Shown piece after piece: positions 32,673 to 41,636 of a stretch of DNA of 64,000 nt; within the stretch, counting starts at the first letter, position 1, and every line of letters starts with the position of its first letter. Position numbers and translations under genes: made by a program. Source of the DNA: DASUPK01 sp963744105 (GTDB lineage Bacteria > Actinomycetota > Thermoleophilia > Solirubrobacterales > 70-9); the NCBI GenBank assembly GCA_963744105.1, contig CAVUSJ010000004.1:124001-188000 (forward strand), in the 5' to 3' direction. The notes beneath the pieces are model-generated. The model saw only the letters and a program-made list of their open reading frames with translations, made no database searches and was not told the origin of the DNA.

Positions 32673-33607
32673 CCGAGCGCCTCGCGGAAGCCCTGGCGCC
32701 AACTGGGGTACTTCGGCTGCCAGCCGAGCTCGCGCTTGGCCTTCTCGTTCGACGCGCCCTCCAGCCGGATGGCCAATGTGGCCGCCTGCCTCCCGGCCAC
32801 CAGCTTCGCCAGCCACAGGGGGACGCGGCGCGGTGGCTTGGCCCCGATCGCCTCCGCGTAGGCCGGCAGCCACTCCGCCTGTCGAGCGGGCTCGTCGTCG
32901 CAGATGTTGTAGATCCCCGCACCCCGATCGAGCGCGGAGATCGTCGCCGCCGCGGCATCATCGACGTGGACGAGCGAGAAGATCCCGGTGCCCTCGCCGA
33001 CGATCGCGGCACGGCGCTTCCGGACGTCGTTTCTGTCGAAACCGCCAGGGACCATCTCGACCTCACGCCCGTAGAAGTAGCCATAGCGCAGCACGACCCC
33101 TTCGAGTCTCGGGGTCTCCACCGCAGACCGCTCCAGCGACTCGAGAGCCACCAAGCCCTGACCCGCCGGAACGTCGGGCGGAAGCTCGAGCAGAGGGTCG
33201 TCCTCTCCGTGCGCGCGCTTGCCCGTGGATGCGTAGAAGAAGCAGACGCTCTGGGCGATCAGCCGGCGGGCGCCCGCTTCGGCCGCTGCTCCGGCCAGGG
33301 CGGGACCGACCGTCCCCCTGAGCTCGTTGGTCGCGCCGAACGTCTCCTCGGCCCGGCGGAAGTTCGTCTTGTTGGGCAGGTTGGTGAGCTGGTTGACGAC
33401 GACCTCCGGGGCGGCCTCGATCACTGCGCTGCGCAGGGCAGCGGTATCCCTGGCGTCCAGGACCACGGGGGTGACACCGAGCTCGCGCAGCCCATTTGCG
33501 CGGTCGCTCGACCGTGTCGTGCCGATCACCTCATGCCCGCCCTCGAGCAGCCGCCCGACCAGGGGCCTGCCGATCACCCCGGTGGCGCCTGCGACGAGGA
33601 CCCTCAT
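32669..33607 (-). CDS. NAD(P)-dependent epimerase/dehydratase (extended SDR)
   Basis: 312-residue Rossmann protein of the extended short-chain dehydrogenase type. The N-terminal nucleotide-binding motif GATGVIGRPL (about 7-16) and a nearby Arg (TTRSSDRANGL) suggest NADP(H) preference. The Tyr-Lys pair of classical SDRs is not obvious (VLRYGYFYGRE replaces it), so it may be an atypical, oxidoreductase-like member. ATG at 33607 follows CATATC by 8 nt on the minus strand. Substrate unknown; probably sugar nucleotide or small carbonyl. Confidence 0.83.
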   Translation of the reverse strand: MRVLVAGATGVIGRPLVGRLLEGGHEVIGTTRSSDRANGLRELGVTPVVLDARDTAALRSAVIEAAPEVVVNQLTNLPNKTNFRRAEETFGATNELRGTVGPALAGAAAEAGARRLIAQSVCFFYASTGKRAHGEDDPLLELPPDVPAGQGLVALESLERSAVETPRLEGVVLRYGYFYGREVEMVPGGFDRNDVRKRRAAIVGEGTGIFSLVHVDDAAAATISALDRGAGIYNICDDEPARQAEWLPAYAEAIGAKPPRRVPLWLAKLVAGRQAATLAIRLEGASNEKAKRELGWQPKYPSWRQGFREALG

Positions 33608-33641
33608 GGGCCCAGGATATGCAGCGGCCTAGGAGTGCCGG

Positions 33642-34544
33642 CTAGAGGTAAATGTGAATGGCGTCGCCGAGGTTGATCCAGTTGTAGATGTAATGCGAGA
33701 ACGGGATCGGATTCCTGACGCAGCCGTGGCTCGCCGCCTCGTGCATCGGCACGGGGTTGTAGCCGTGAGTCGCGTAACCCCGGATGAAGTACACGGAGTA
33801 GTACATCCCCTCCGAGTTGTAGCCAGGGTCCTTGCGATAGAAGTGGTAGGTGCCCCGCACCGTCGGGGTGGAGGGCTTGCCGGTGGAGACGTGGAAGACG
33901 GAGACCACGTTGTCGCCGTTGACCAACGCCATCACCTGCCGGGAGATGTCCACCTCGACGTGGTGGCCCGAGTGGTAGCGGGGCCGGAAGGCGCCCTTCC
34001 CCTGCAGCAGCTTCTCGAAGATGACCGGCTTGTACTGGTAGTTCCGGCCCATGTTGTTGACCTTGCGGAAGGCCAGCGTGGCCAGCTGCGAGCCGTGGTT
34101 GTACTTGCCACTGACGTGGCCGCCGGTGTAGTAGCCCTCTTCCACCAGCGACTGGTTGTAGAGGTGGGCGATCGCGCCCTTGCCGAGATGCTTCGGCACC
34201 CGCACGGTGAAGCGCTGCGGCTGGGAGCTCTGCCCGCCGCTCGTCGCGGTCACCTGGTAGTTGCAGCAGGAGTCGATGACGAAGGGAAACGAGAACTTCC
34301 CGTCGGCGCCGACCGTGAGCTGTTTCTTCTCGACGGTGTTGCCGCTGGCATCGACCTGGACCGTGACGTTCTCGCCGCCCGTGGCGCCGGGAAGGCTGCC
34401 GACCGCGGTGACCTTGTCGAGCAGGCCGGGGCTCTTCGGGCCGTTCAGGTCGAGAGTCGGGGGCCCGGTCGCCGCGCTCGCTGAGGCCACAGGCAGCAGG
34501 GCAGCGGTCGCAAGTGCGATCAGAGTCTTCCCTCCCCGAATCAC
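33642..34544 (-). CDS. Exported L,D-transpeptidase (YkuD type)
   Basis: 300-residue cell-wall enzyme. A signal peptide (about 5-25, ending ASASAAT) is followed by an Ig-like region (about 30-115), a helical peptidoglycan-binding-like segment containing LYNQSLVEEGYYTGG (about 130-170) and the YkuD domain with the catalytic HEAASHGCVR motif (Cys about 275). It would form 3-3 cross-links in peptidoglycan. GTG at 34544 is chosen because it begins the signal peptide and lies 8 nt after CACAAT; the frame remains open upstream to 34718 but that part has no signal. Complements PBP1A at 39210. Confidence 0.9.
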   Translation of the reverse strand: MIRGGKTLIALATAALLPVASASAATGPPTLDLNGPKSPGLLDKVTAVGSLPGATGGENVTVQVDASGNTVEKKQLTVGADGKFSFPFVIDSCCNYQVTATSGGQSSQPQRFTVRVPKHLGKGAIAHLYNQSLVEEGYYTGGHVSGKYNHGSQLATLAFRKVNNMGRNYQYKPVIFEKLLQGKGAFRPRYHSGHHVEVDISRQVMALVNGDNVVSVFHVSTGKPSTPTVRGTYHFYRKDPGYNSEGMYYSVYFIRGYATHGYNPVPMHEAASHGCVRNPIPFSHYIYNWINLGDAIHIYL

Positions 34545-34640
34545 GACGCGGCATTGTGCAGCATCCGGCGGTCGAATGCGTTTGCGCGGGGCAAGGAAAA
34601 TGCCGAAGATTCCGGCCTTCTTCCGCTCTACTTTCGGCCG

Positions 34641-34745
34641 ATGCGCAGGGCACTCATCTCGCTGGCAGCCGCGATCGCCCTCGGGCTCGCGGCCGCGACC
34701 GCTCTGGCCTCCTTCCATGCCGGGACCTACAGCGGCGAGGCGTAG
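34641..34745 (+). CDS. Putative 34-aa secreted peptide or truncated secreted protein
   Basis: The ATG at 34641 is exactly 6 nt after TACTTT (34629-34634), the leaderless spacing used by real genes here. The product starts MRRALISLAAAIALGLAAAT, a good signal peptide with a basic n-region and an A-x-A-like site, and ends SFHAGTYSGEA at a TAG. The mature part would be only about ten residues. The AGTYSG-type start resembles N-termini of longer exported proteins, so a premature stop in a decayed gene is an alternative. It overlaps the ABC permease gene's stop region by none. Confidence 0.45.
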   Translation: MRRALISLAAAIALGLAAATALASFHAGTYSGEA

Positions 34746-35570
34746 CTAGGCGACGAGCTTCTTCCGCAGCGCCCGCACCGGGATCGTGAAGAGCAGGGCG
34801 CTGAGGATCGCGAGCCAGGCCGCGTTGCCGACGATCGACCAGAGCTCCGGGCCCGTTGCCAGGCCGCGGGTGATCTGGACGAGGTGGTACAGCGGCATGA
34901 ACCAGGCCACCACGTGGACCCAGTCGGGCAGCTTGCTGAACGGGAAGAAGAGCCCCGAGAACAGGAACATCGGCGTGATCCCGAGGGTGAAGAAGTAGGA
35001 GTAGAGATCGATCTTCGGGATCAGCGTGGTGAACGTGTAGCCGATCACCGAGAAGCAGAGGCCGCCGAGGAAGACGAAGGGCGGGATCGCGAGAGCCCAC
35101 CAGGAGGAGACCAGCCCGAATCCCGAGATGACCGCGAGCACCACGCAGCCGTAGACCGTGGCCCTGCTGGCGCTCCAGGCCAGGTCGCCGGCGACGACGT
35201 CCTGGACCTCGACCGGCGTCGACAGAACGTTGTCGTAGAGCCGGAGCTCGTTCATCCGAAAGTAGACGTTGTAGGTCGTCTCGAAGGCCGAGGACCACAT
35301 CGCCGCCGAGGCGATCAGGCCCGGGGCGATGAACTCCTTGTACGGAATGCCGTTGATGTGGGCGACGTAGGTGCCGAGCCCGAACCCCATCGCGAGCAGG
35401 TACAGGAACGGATCGAGGAACGTCGGCAGGAGCGCGCCCCGCCAGAGCTTGGAGAAGACACGCGCGTTGCGCAGCCAGACCGCGCCGGCGAGCCGCGGCA
35501 CCGGGACCATGTCGCGCAGAGGGATCCGCGGGCCGATCCCGGCGAAGCCTGGTTCCTCCAGCATCGCCAT
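34746..35570 (-). CDS. ABC-2 type transporter permease
   Basis: 274-residue integral membrane protein with six hydrophobic segments and the NodJ/DrrB-like layout: an amphipathic N-terminus, FLDPFLYLLAMGFGLG, an APGLIASAAMWSSAFETTY loop, and FSGLFFPFSKLPDWVHVVAWFMPLYHLVQITRGL near the C-terminus. It forms an exporter with the ATPase encoded immediately upstream; the start codon overlaps the ATPase stop by one base. Likely cargo: a lipid, polysaccharide precursor or drug-like molecule. Confidence 0.9.
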   Translation of the reverse strand: MAMLEEPGFAGIGPRIPLRDMVPVPRLAGAVWLRNARVFSKLWRGALLPTFLDPFLYLLAMGFGLGTYVAHINGIPYKEFIAPGLIASAAMWSSAFETTYNVYFRMNELRLYDNVLSTPVEVQDVVAGDLAWSASRATVYGCVVLAVISGFGLVSSWWALAIPPFVFLGGLCFSVIGYTFTTLIPKIDLYSYFFTLGITPMFLFSGLFFPFSKLPDWVHVVAWFMPLYHLVQITRGLATGPELWSIVGNAAWLAILSALLFTIPVRALRKKLVA

Positions 35571-36511
35571 TACTCCCGCAGGCTCCTTCCGGTCAGCCGC
35601 AGGAAGACATCCTCGAGCGTGGCGCGCCGGACCAGCGCGGACTCGGTCGGGAAGGCCTCGTGGTCGAGCTCCTCCAGCACCTGCTCGGCATTGTCGGCGT
35701 AGAGCATCAGCGTCTGCTCGCTCAGGTCGTGTCCCTGGATCCGTCCGTTCAGCGAGCCAACAAGACGGGCCGGATCGCAGCCCTCATCGAGGCGCAGCTC
35801 GAGGACCTCCCGCCCCACGTGGTCCCTGACCAGATCCGGCGGCCTGCCGTCGGTGACGATCCGGCCCTCGTCCATGATCACCAGGCGGTCGCAGAGCCGC
35901 TCGGCCTCCTCCATGTAGTGCGTGGTGAGCAGCAGGGTGACGCCGCGGCGGCGCAGCCGGTCGAGGGCGTTCCAGACCGCAAGTCGCGCCTGCGGGTCCA
36001 GCCCGGTGGTGGGCTCGTCGAGCACGACGAGCTCCGGATCGCCCATCAGCGCCCGCGAGATCAGCAGGCGCCGCTTCATCCCCCCGGAGAGGGCGTGGAT
36101 CCGCTCCTCGGCTCGGTCGCCAAGCAGCGAGAAGTCGAGCAGCTCGTCGGCTCGCTCGCTCGCCTTCTGCGGATCGATCCTGAAGTAGCGGGCCTGCTGG
36201 AGGAGGTTCTCCCGGACCGTCAGGTCCCCGTCGAGGTTCGTCTCCTGGGGCACCACGCCGATCCGGCTCTTGATCTGGCGGCGTTCGCGGTTCGCGTCCA
36301 GGCCGAGGACCCGGAGCTCGCCGTCGTCCACGGTCGCGAGGCCATAGATCGTCTTCATCGTGGTCGTCTTGCCGGCGCCGTTCGGGCCGAGGAACCCGAA
36401 GCAGATTCCGGGCTCGACCTCGAAGTCGATGCCGGCGACCGCGACGCGGTCGCCGTAGGACTTGGTCAGCCCGTGGGCGCTGACGGCGGGCGGCAGCTCC
36501 TCGCTCAGCAT
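35570..36511 (-). CDS. ABC transporter ATP-binding protein (DrrA/NodI type)
   Basis: 313-residue ATPase. Walker A GPNGAGKTT (about 42-50), Q-loop VVPQETNLD, signature LSGGMKRRL (about 142-150), Walker B ELVVLDEPTTGLDP and the H-loop TTHYMEEAE are all intact. A C-terminal extension of about 70 residues matches the DrrA/NodI group that pairs with ABC-2 permeases. ATG at 36511 overlaps the end of the upstream RDD-CPBP gene by 7 bp; the longer open frame over that gene is rejected. Part of a four-gene minus-strand operon from the HAD gene to the permease. Confidence 0.93.
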   Translation of the reverse strand: MLSEELPPAVSAHGLTKSYGDRVAVAGIDFEVEPGICFGFLGPNGAGKTTTMKTIYGLATVDDGELRVLGLDANRERRQIKSRIGVVPQETNLDGDLTVRENLLQQARYFRIDPQKASERADELLDFSLLGDRAEERIHALSGGMKRRLLISRALMGDPELVVLDEPTTGLDPQARLAVWNALDRLRRRGVTLLLTTHYMEEAERLCDRLVIMDEGRIVTDGRPPDLVRDHVGREVLELRLDEGCDPARLVGSLNGRIQGHDLSEQTLMLYADNAEQVLEELDHEAFPTESALVRRATLEDVFLRLTGRSLRE

Positions 36512-37719
36512 TGACCGAGCACCACGCTGATCGCGATCGCGTTGTTCAGGAAGTGGGCAAGCATGCTCGGGTAGATCGATCCTGTCTTGTTGTACAGCCA
36601 TGCGAGCCCGACCCCGAGGCCGGCGAGCGGGATCGCGGCGGTCGGGCCGGTCGGGGCGTGCACGAGCCCGAAGATCGCTCCGGAGAGGATGGCCGAGGGC
36701 CAGAGCGACCAGCGCTGGCGCAGGCCCGCGAAGAAGAAGCCGCGGAAGAAGACCTCCTCCGCCACGGGCGCCAGCACGACGATCGCAAACACGGCGAAGA
36801 TCGCAATCCCGACGCCCGGGTTGCAGACGCCGAGCTGCTTGCCGATGTCCTCCTGCTTCGGCTGCACGACGATCGCCGCGAAGGCAATCGCGCCGGCGTA
36901 ATAGACGCCGAGCATCGCAAACATCCAGCCGAAGGCGTTGAGCTCGAACCGCCTCAGGCCGAGCCGCTCGAGGGTGGTCCGCAGATTGAACTTCCAGCCC
37001 GAGGCGACGGCGAACGCCACGGCGATCAGCAGCCCGTCGAAGAGCGCCTGGGTCGCGAGGATCGCGGCGTCGCTGGCGTTGTTGGGGTCGCTCGCGATCT
37101 TCGGGTCGAACGGGACGACCAGAAGCGGCGGGACGATCACCACGAGCAGGAACCCGCCGATCAGCCACCAGATCGACTCGCCGAACCCCCAGGTGATCTC
37201 GGGCAGCGTGCGCTCCTCGGCCTTGGGCTCGGGCTCCTCGGCCGGGGCCGGCGCTGGGGGCGCGGCCGGCTCGGCGCCGCCGCGGATCGGGGAGGCGGCC
37301 ACCCCGCGCGGCGCCTTCCGCACCACCACCGTCTTCGCGGCCTTGTCTCCGAGCCGCTGCCTGCGCTTCGATGACGCGATCATCACCTCGCCGACCACGA
37401 AAAAGTCCACCAGGCGCAGCAGGTTGCGGATGCTCGCCTGTCCGTAGGTGAGCCGCTCCGCGCCGTCCGAAGAGCGGACCTCGAGGCCGGTCGCGTTCTT
37501 GCCGATCGTCTGGCCCCAGCGCCATTCGCAGATGGCGAAGTAGTTGAACCACAGCGAGAAGTAGACGATCACCGACACGACGCCGGCGGTGTCGCTCGCG
37601 TCGAACGCGCCGGCGACCACATAGGCGTAGATCCAGAAGAAGAAGACGATCCAGACGGCGTTGTCGAGCAGCGAGGCGAGCGCCCGCCGCCAGAACCCCG
37701 CGTAGTCGAGCTCAGTCAT
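36505..37719 (-). CDS. RDD-domain and CPBP intramembrane protease fusion
   Basis: 404-residue membrane protein combining two families. The first about 145 residues form an RDD-type domain (LDYAGFWRRALASLLDNAV, WRWGQTIGKNATGLEV, SIRNLLRLVDF). A Pro/Ala/Glu-rich linker (about 160-185) follows. The second part is a CPBP (Abi/CAAX-like) glutamic protease with APVAEEVFFRGF (EExxxR), FGLVHAP and MLAHFLNN. CPBP proteins process prenylated or signal peptides, or confer bacteriocin immunity. ATG at 37719 overlaps the HAD stop; the 3' end overlaps the ABC ATPase start. Placement in an exporter operon suggests it matures or protects against the exported product. Confidence 0.88.
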   Translation of the reverse strand: MTELDYAGFWRRALASLLDNAVWIVFFFWIYAYVVAGAFDASDTAGVVSVIVYFSLWFNYFAICEWRWGQTIGKNATGLEVRSSDGAERLTYGQASIRNLLRLVDFFVVGEVMIASSKRRQRLGDKAAKTVVVRKAPRGVAASPIRGGAEPAAPPAPAPAEEPEPKAEERTLPEITWGFGESIWWLIGGFLLVVIVPPLLVVPFDPKIASDPNNASDAAILATQALFDGLLIAVAFAVASGWKFNLRTTLERLGLRRFELNAFGWMFAMLGVYYAGAIAFAAIVVQPKQEDIGKQLGVCNPGVGIAIFAVFAIVVLAPVAEEVFFRGFFFAGLRQRWSLWPSAILSGAIFGLVHAPTGPTAAIPLAGLGVGLAWLYNKTGSIYPSMLAHFLNNAIAISVVLGQC

Positions 37720-38350
37720 CCCGGAGATGCTGATCGATCTCCTCGAGTGAGGCGATGTCGCCGCTGCCGCCGCCGCGGTCGATGAGGAGCGGCCGAATCC
37801 CGGCGGCCCGAGCGCCGGCGACGTCCTCCTCGGCGGTGTCTCCGACATGGAGCGCCTCCTCCGGCTCGCAGCCCGCCAGCTCCAGCGCCCGCCGGAAGAT
37901 TCCCGGGTCGGGCTTCCGCGAGCCGGTCTCGGCGGACGTGACCGTCCCGTCGAGCATCTCCCCCAGCCCGCACCGCTCGAGCACGCGTGGCAGGGAGCAA
38001 TCCCAGTTGGAGACCGCCACCAGGCGCAGCCCCCGGTCGCGGAGGCCGTTCAGCGCGGGGATCGCATCCGGGTAGGCGGAAAAGCGGATCGCCGCGACCA
38101 GCTCGTCCACGCCGACGTCCATCCCGAGCTTGCGGGAGACGAGCGCAGCGCAGCGCTCGCGGAGCTCGGCGAGCGACGCTTCGTCCCGGCCCTCGTGGGC
38201 GTGCTCCTTGTAGTAGGCCATCTCGGCGCGCAGGGCCTCGACGAGCTGCGCGTCGCCGATCTCCGCGGGAACCATGTCCCGCAGCGAGATCCAGGGCGGT
38301 TCGAGCTCGACCAGCGTGCCGAGCGCGTCGAGGAAGACGGCGCGGGTCAT
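37712..38350 (-). CDS. HAD-family hydrolase
   Basis: 212-residue haloacid-dehalogenase-type phosphatase. Motif I is FLDALGTLVE: the first Asp nucleophile is present but the second Asp of the usual DxD is replaced by Ala-Leu, as in 2-haloacid dehalogenase-like or some HAD subfamilies. Motif II is VAVSNWDCS, motif III the Lys in GSRKPDPGIF, motif IV HVGDTAEEDVAGARAAG. The cap is a helical type-I insertion (about 15-90). First gene of the operon with the RDD-CPBP protein and ABC exporter. An inverted repeat CCGATG...CATCGG (38351-38376) lies just upstream of its ATG. Substrate unknown. Confidence 0.85.
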   Translation of the reverse strand: MTRAVFLDALGTLVELEPPWISLRDMVPAEIGDAQLVEALRAEMAYYKEHAHEGRDEASLAELRERCAALVSRKLGMDVGVDELVAAIRFSAYPDAIPALNGLRDRGLRLVAVSNWDCSLPRVLERCGLGEMLDGTVTSAETGSRKPDPGIFRRALELAGCEPEEALHVGDTAEEDVAGARAAGIRPLLIDRGGGSGDIASLEEIDQHLRDD

Positions 38351-38395
38351 CCGATGCAGCCTGGCGGAGTCATCGGTTGAATACTGCCCCACTGC

Positions 38396-39181
38396 ATGTT
38401 CCTGGCCGCGGACCAGACCTTCTGGCAGGCTCACGGCGACGAGATCTCGGCGGCGATCACGCTGGTGGTCGCCATCCTCCTTGCGATCGTCGTCGACCGC
38501 CTGCTGATCGGGCGCGCCGTCCACGCGGCGACCCGGCTCGACACAGGCGAGCTCTCGCGCGAGGCGCGCACCCGGCTGCGCCTGATCCGCCGCCTGCTCT
38601 TCCTCGCGATCATCCTGATCGGCGTCGCGCTGGCCCTCAGCCAGTTCACCTCGATCAAGCGCTTCGCGACCGGCATCCTCGCCTCCACGGCGGTGCTCGG
38701 GATCATCATCGGCTTCGCCGGCCGCCAGGTGATCGCGAACCTGGTCTCCGGCATCCTGCTGGCGATCACGCAGCCGATCCGGATCGGGGACATGGTCTCG
38801 ATCGGCGACGAGGTCCACGGCCGCGTCACCGACATCGCACTCACCTATACGAGCGTCGACGCGGGCGACGGCAGCCTGATCGTGGTGCCGAACGAGAAGG
38901 TGAGCACGAACGTCGTGGTCAACCACTCGGCGGGCAACAGCGCCGCGCCGGTGACCGTCGACGTCTGGTTACGCCCGGACGCCGACGTCGAGACCGCCCG
39001 CAAGGCGCTCGTGCACGGCGAGATCACCTCGGCGCACCTCATGGAGCTGACGCCCGAGGGCGCCAAGCTGCAGGTCAAGGCCGCGATCGACACCGGGGCC
39101 GACCGCGAGGCGCACGAGACGGACCTGCGCGAGCGCGCGCAAGGCGTCCTGCGTGAGGCCGGCGTACTAAGGGCCCCGTGA
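38396..39181 (+). CDS. Small-conductance mechanosensitive channel family protein
   Basis: 261-residue MscS-type channel. Three hydrophobic segments lie in the first about 125 residues; the pore-lining third one is seen in FATGILASTAVLGIIIGFAGRQVIANLVSGILLAITQPIRIGD, followed by the beta domain (VSIGDEVHGRVTDIALTYTSV, VVPNEKVSTNVVVNHSA) and an alpha/beta C-terminal domain. It relieves hypo-osmotic pressure at the inner membrane. An AATACT box about 10 nt before the ATG is a plausible leaderless promoter. Divergent from the HAD operon, 45 bp apart. Confidence 0.9.
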   Translation: MFLAADQTFWQAHGDEISAAITLVVAILLAIVVDRLLIGRAVHAATRLDTGELSREARTRLRLIRRLLFLAIILIGVALALSQFTSIKRFATGILASTAVLGIIIGFAGRQVIANLVSGILLAITQPIRIGDMVSIGDEVHGRVTDIALTYTSVDAGDGSLIVVPNEKVSTNVVVNHSAGNSAAPVTVDVWLRPDADVETARKALVHGEITSAHLMELTPEGAKLQVKAAIDTGADREAHETDLRERAQGVLREAGVLRAP

Positions 39182-39209
39182 ACCCCCGCTAAGTACCCTT
39201 TTCCGGACC

Positions 39210-41384
39210 ATGAGCGCCCGCTCCCGCCGGCGGCATCGCCGCACGAGCCGAAAGAAGAACCCCTTTCTGGTGACCCTGTTCGTCGTGGGGGCGATCCTCT
39301 CCCTGGGCGTGCTCGGGGGCGGGCTCTGGCTGCTCAGCGTCTACAACTCGGCGCCCTCGCTCGCGAGCCTGCGCCCGATCACGAAGGGGACCATCTCGAA
39401 GGTCTATGCGGCCGATGGGTCCCTGCTCGGGGTGATCCACTCCGACAAGATCCGCCAGCCGATCTCGAGCGCGAGCATCCCGCAGGACCTGAAGGACGCC
39501 ACGGTGGCGATCGAGGACCGGCGCTTCTACCACCACGGCGGCATCGACCCTTCCGCGATCGTCCGCGCCGGCTGGGAGGACCTGACTGCGGGCGGAAAGC
39601 CGGTCGAGGGCGGTTCGACGATCACCCAGCAGCTGGTCCGCAACCTCTACATCCAGAACCCGCAGGACACGCTGAAGCGGAAGATCATCGAGGCCCACCT
39701 CGCCAACGAGGAGGAGGACCAGCACACCAAGGACTGGATCCTCACCGAGTACCTGAACACGGCGCCCTACGGGACCAACGAGGGGGCGACGGCGATCGGC
39801 GTCGAGGCCGCGGCCCAGACGTACTACTCGAAGCACGCCCGTGATCTCACCCTTCCCGAGGCCGCGATGATCGCCGGGCTCCCGCAGGCGCCCTCGCAGT
39901 ACAACCCGTTCCTCAACCCGCGCGCGGCGCTGGCGCGCCGCAACGAGGTGCTGCAAGCGATGGAGCAGCAGGGCGACATCTCCGCCAGCGAGTACCAGGA
40001 CGCGGTCGGCCAGGGCCTCGACCTCCACCCCGGCCAGAAGTACAACCGGATCCGCGATCCATACATCTTCGATCTCGTCAAGCAGGAGCTCCAGGACCGC
40101 TACGGCGTCAACACCGTCCAGAACGGCGGCCTCAAGGTCTATACGACGATCCAGCCGCACCTCCAGGACGCGGCGCAGAGCGCCGTCGACTCGTGCTCGG
40201 TCTGCTACTCGGGCGGAGGCCCGGCCTCGGCTCTCGCCTCGGTTGATCCGCGCAACGGGAAGATCGTCGCGCTCGCCTCGACCCAGCGCTACTCGATCAC
40301 CAGCCAGTTCAACTTCGCCGCCCACGCCCAGAGGCAGCCGGGCTCCTCCTTCAAGGTCTACGACCTGACGGCGGCGATCAAGGAGGGGATCGATCCCGAC
40401 ACCACCTACTACGACGGCAGCTCGCCGAAGACGCTCCAAATCCCCGGCGGGGGCTCGTGGACGGTCAACAACGCCGAGCAGGGCGGGGGGGTCATGCCGC
40501 TGACGCAGGCGACCTGGGACTCGGTGAACGTGGTCTTCGCCCAACTGGGCCTCGACGTCGGCCCCGAGAACATCGCCCGTACGGCTTACGAGATGGGAAT
40601 CACTTCGCCGCTCGGGATCAAGGGCGCCCGCGGGATCCCATGCAAGCTCGGCCCGAACTGCTTCATCCCTCCGGCCGACGCGATCGGCGGTCTCAGCGTC
40701 GGCGTCACCCCGCTCGAGCAGGCGGACGCCTACGCGACTCTCGCCAACGGCGGCGTCCACCACGACCCGACGGCGATCGACAAGGTCGTCTTCCCCGGCG
40801 GCAAGGTCGACGATCCCAGCTCGAGCGAGGGCAAGCGGGTGCTCACCCCCGGCCAGGCCTACGAGGTGACCAAGGTGCTCGAGGGAGTGATCACCTCCGG
40901 CACGGGCGCCGGTTACACCTACATGGGCTGCTCCTCGGAGGCCGGCAAGACCGGCACCAGTGAAGGGCTGTCCGATGCCTGGTTCGTCGGCTTCACGCCT
41001 CTCTACTCGACCGCCGTCTGGACCGGGCACCCGCTCTCGCGCGACTCCACCGGGTTCGGCGGGCCCACCTCGGGACCCATCTGGCGCTCCTACATGGAGG
41101 CGGCACAGGGCAGCAACTGCCCCGAGTTCCAGGTCCCATCGAGCCTGCCCGACCTGACCTCCTTCCACGGTGAGCACACCTCCTCCTCCTCGAGCTCCAG
41201 CTCCTCCTCGAGCTACACGCCGACCACCACGACCGGCTCCGGGAACGGCGGCGACCACAACAAGGGCGCCTACGCGCCCGGCGTGGGACAGAAGCCGGCG
41301 CCCTCGCCGAAACCCAAGCCGGCGCCCACCCCACCGGCGGCCCCGCCGGCGCCACCGCCGCCCAGCGGCGGTGTCACCCCCTAA
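39210..41384 (+). CDS. Class A penicillin-binding protein (PBP1A-like)
   Basis: Bifunctional peptidoglycan synthase, 724 aa. One membrane anchor (about 20-42). GT51 transglycosylase domain with AIEDRRFYHHGGID (catalytic Glu about 102) and EGGSTITQQLVRNLY. Transpeptidase domain with PGSSFKVYD (SxxK, Ser about 379), SVN (about 438) and GKTGTSEG (about 580). The C-terminus is low complexity: a Ser/Thr-rich tract then a Pro/Ala-rich tail, probably a wall-spanning spacer. Convergent with the DUF167 gene, overlapping by 11 bp. It would make 4-3 cross-links, complemented by the L,D-transpeptidase at 33642. Confidence 0.95.
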   Translation: MSARSRRRHRRTSRKKNPFLVTLFVVGAILSLGVLGGGLWLLSVYNSAPSLASLRPITKGTISKVYAADGSLLGVIHSDKIRQPISSASIPQDLKDATVAIEDRRFYHHGGIDPSAIVRAGWEDLTAGGKPVEGGSTITQQLVRNLYIQNPQDTLKRKIIEAHLANEEEDQHTKDWILTEYLNTAPYGTNEGATAIGVEAAAQTYYSKHARDLTLPEAAMIAGLPQAPSQYNPFLNPRAALARRNEVLQAMEQQGDISASEYQDAVGQGLDLHPGQKYNRIRDPYIFDLVKQELQDRYGVNTVQNGGLKVYTTIQPHLQDAAQSAVDSCSVCYSGGGPASALASVDPRNGKIVALASTQRYSITSQFNFAAHAQRQPGSSFKVYDLTAAIKEGIDPDTTYYDGSSPKTLQIPGGGSWTVNNAEQGGGVMPLTQATWDSVNVVFAQLGLDVGPENIARTAYEMGITSPLGIKGARGIPCKLGPNCFIPPADAIGGLSVGVTPLEQADAYATLANGGVHHDPTAIDKVVFPGGKVDDPSSSEGKRVLTPGQAYEVTKVLEGVITSGTGAGYTYMGCSSEAGKTGTSEGLSDAWFVGFTPLYSTAVWTGHPLSRDSTGFGGPTSGPIWRSYMEAAQGSNCPEFQVPSSLPDLTSFHGEHTSSSSSSSSSSSYTPTTTTGSGNGGDHNKGAYAPGVGQKPAPSPKPKPAPTPPAAPPAPPPPSGGVTP

Positions 41385-41631
41385 GGCGGGCAAGCACCTC
41401 GGGCCCCGCGCCCTCGATCTCGATCCTCTTGCGCCTGCCGCGTGCTCCGGTCGCGATCCGTACCCGGCTCTTGGCCACCCCAGCCCGCTTGGCGATCAGC
41501 TTCACCACCGCCCTGTTCGCAGCGTCGTCCACCGGCGCGGCGGTTACTCGCACGCCGAGCACGCCTTCTCGCATACCGGTGATCTCGTCGCGGCTGGACC
41601 GAGGCGTCACCTTGACTTCGATGGAGAGCAC
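41374..41631 (-). CDS. DUF167/UPF0235 (YggU-like) protein
   Basis: 85-residue small alpha/beta protein with the family signature VKVTPRSSRDEI ... LGVRVTAAPVDDAANRAVVKLIAKRAGVAKSRVRI. Function is not established for the family. GTG start at 41631 faces the thiL ATG with only 17 bp between the start codons, and the -10 box lies 6 nt upstream, so the transcript is probably leaderless. The 3' end overlaps the PBP1A stop region by 11 bp. Confidence 0.9.
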   Translation of the reverse strand: MLSIEVKVTPRSSRDEITGMREGVLGVRVTAAPVDDAANRAVVKLIAKRAGVAKSRVRIATGARGRRKRIEIEGAGPEVLARLRG

Positions 41632-41636
41632 GGCCT

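Noticed and set aside
39189..41393. 734-aa minus-strand frame opposite PBP1A
   Set aside because: Perfect antisense of a gene with complete catalytic motifs; composition dominated by Arg, Gly, Val and Asp as expected for a shadow.
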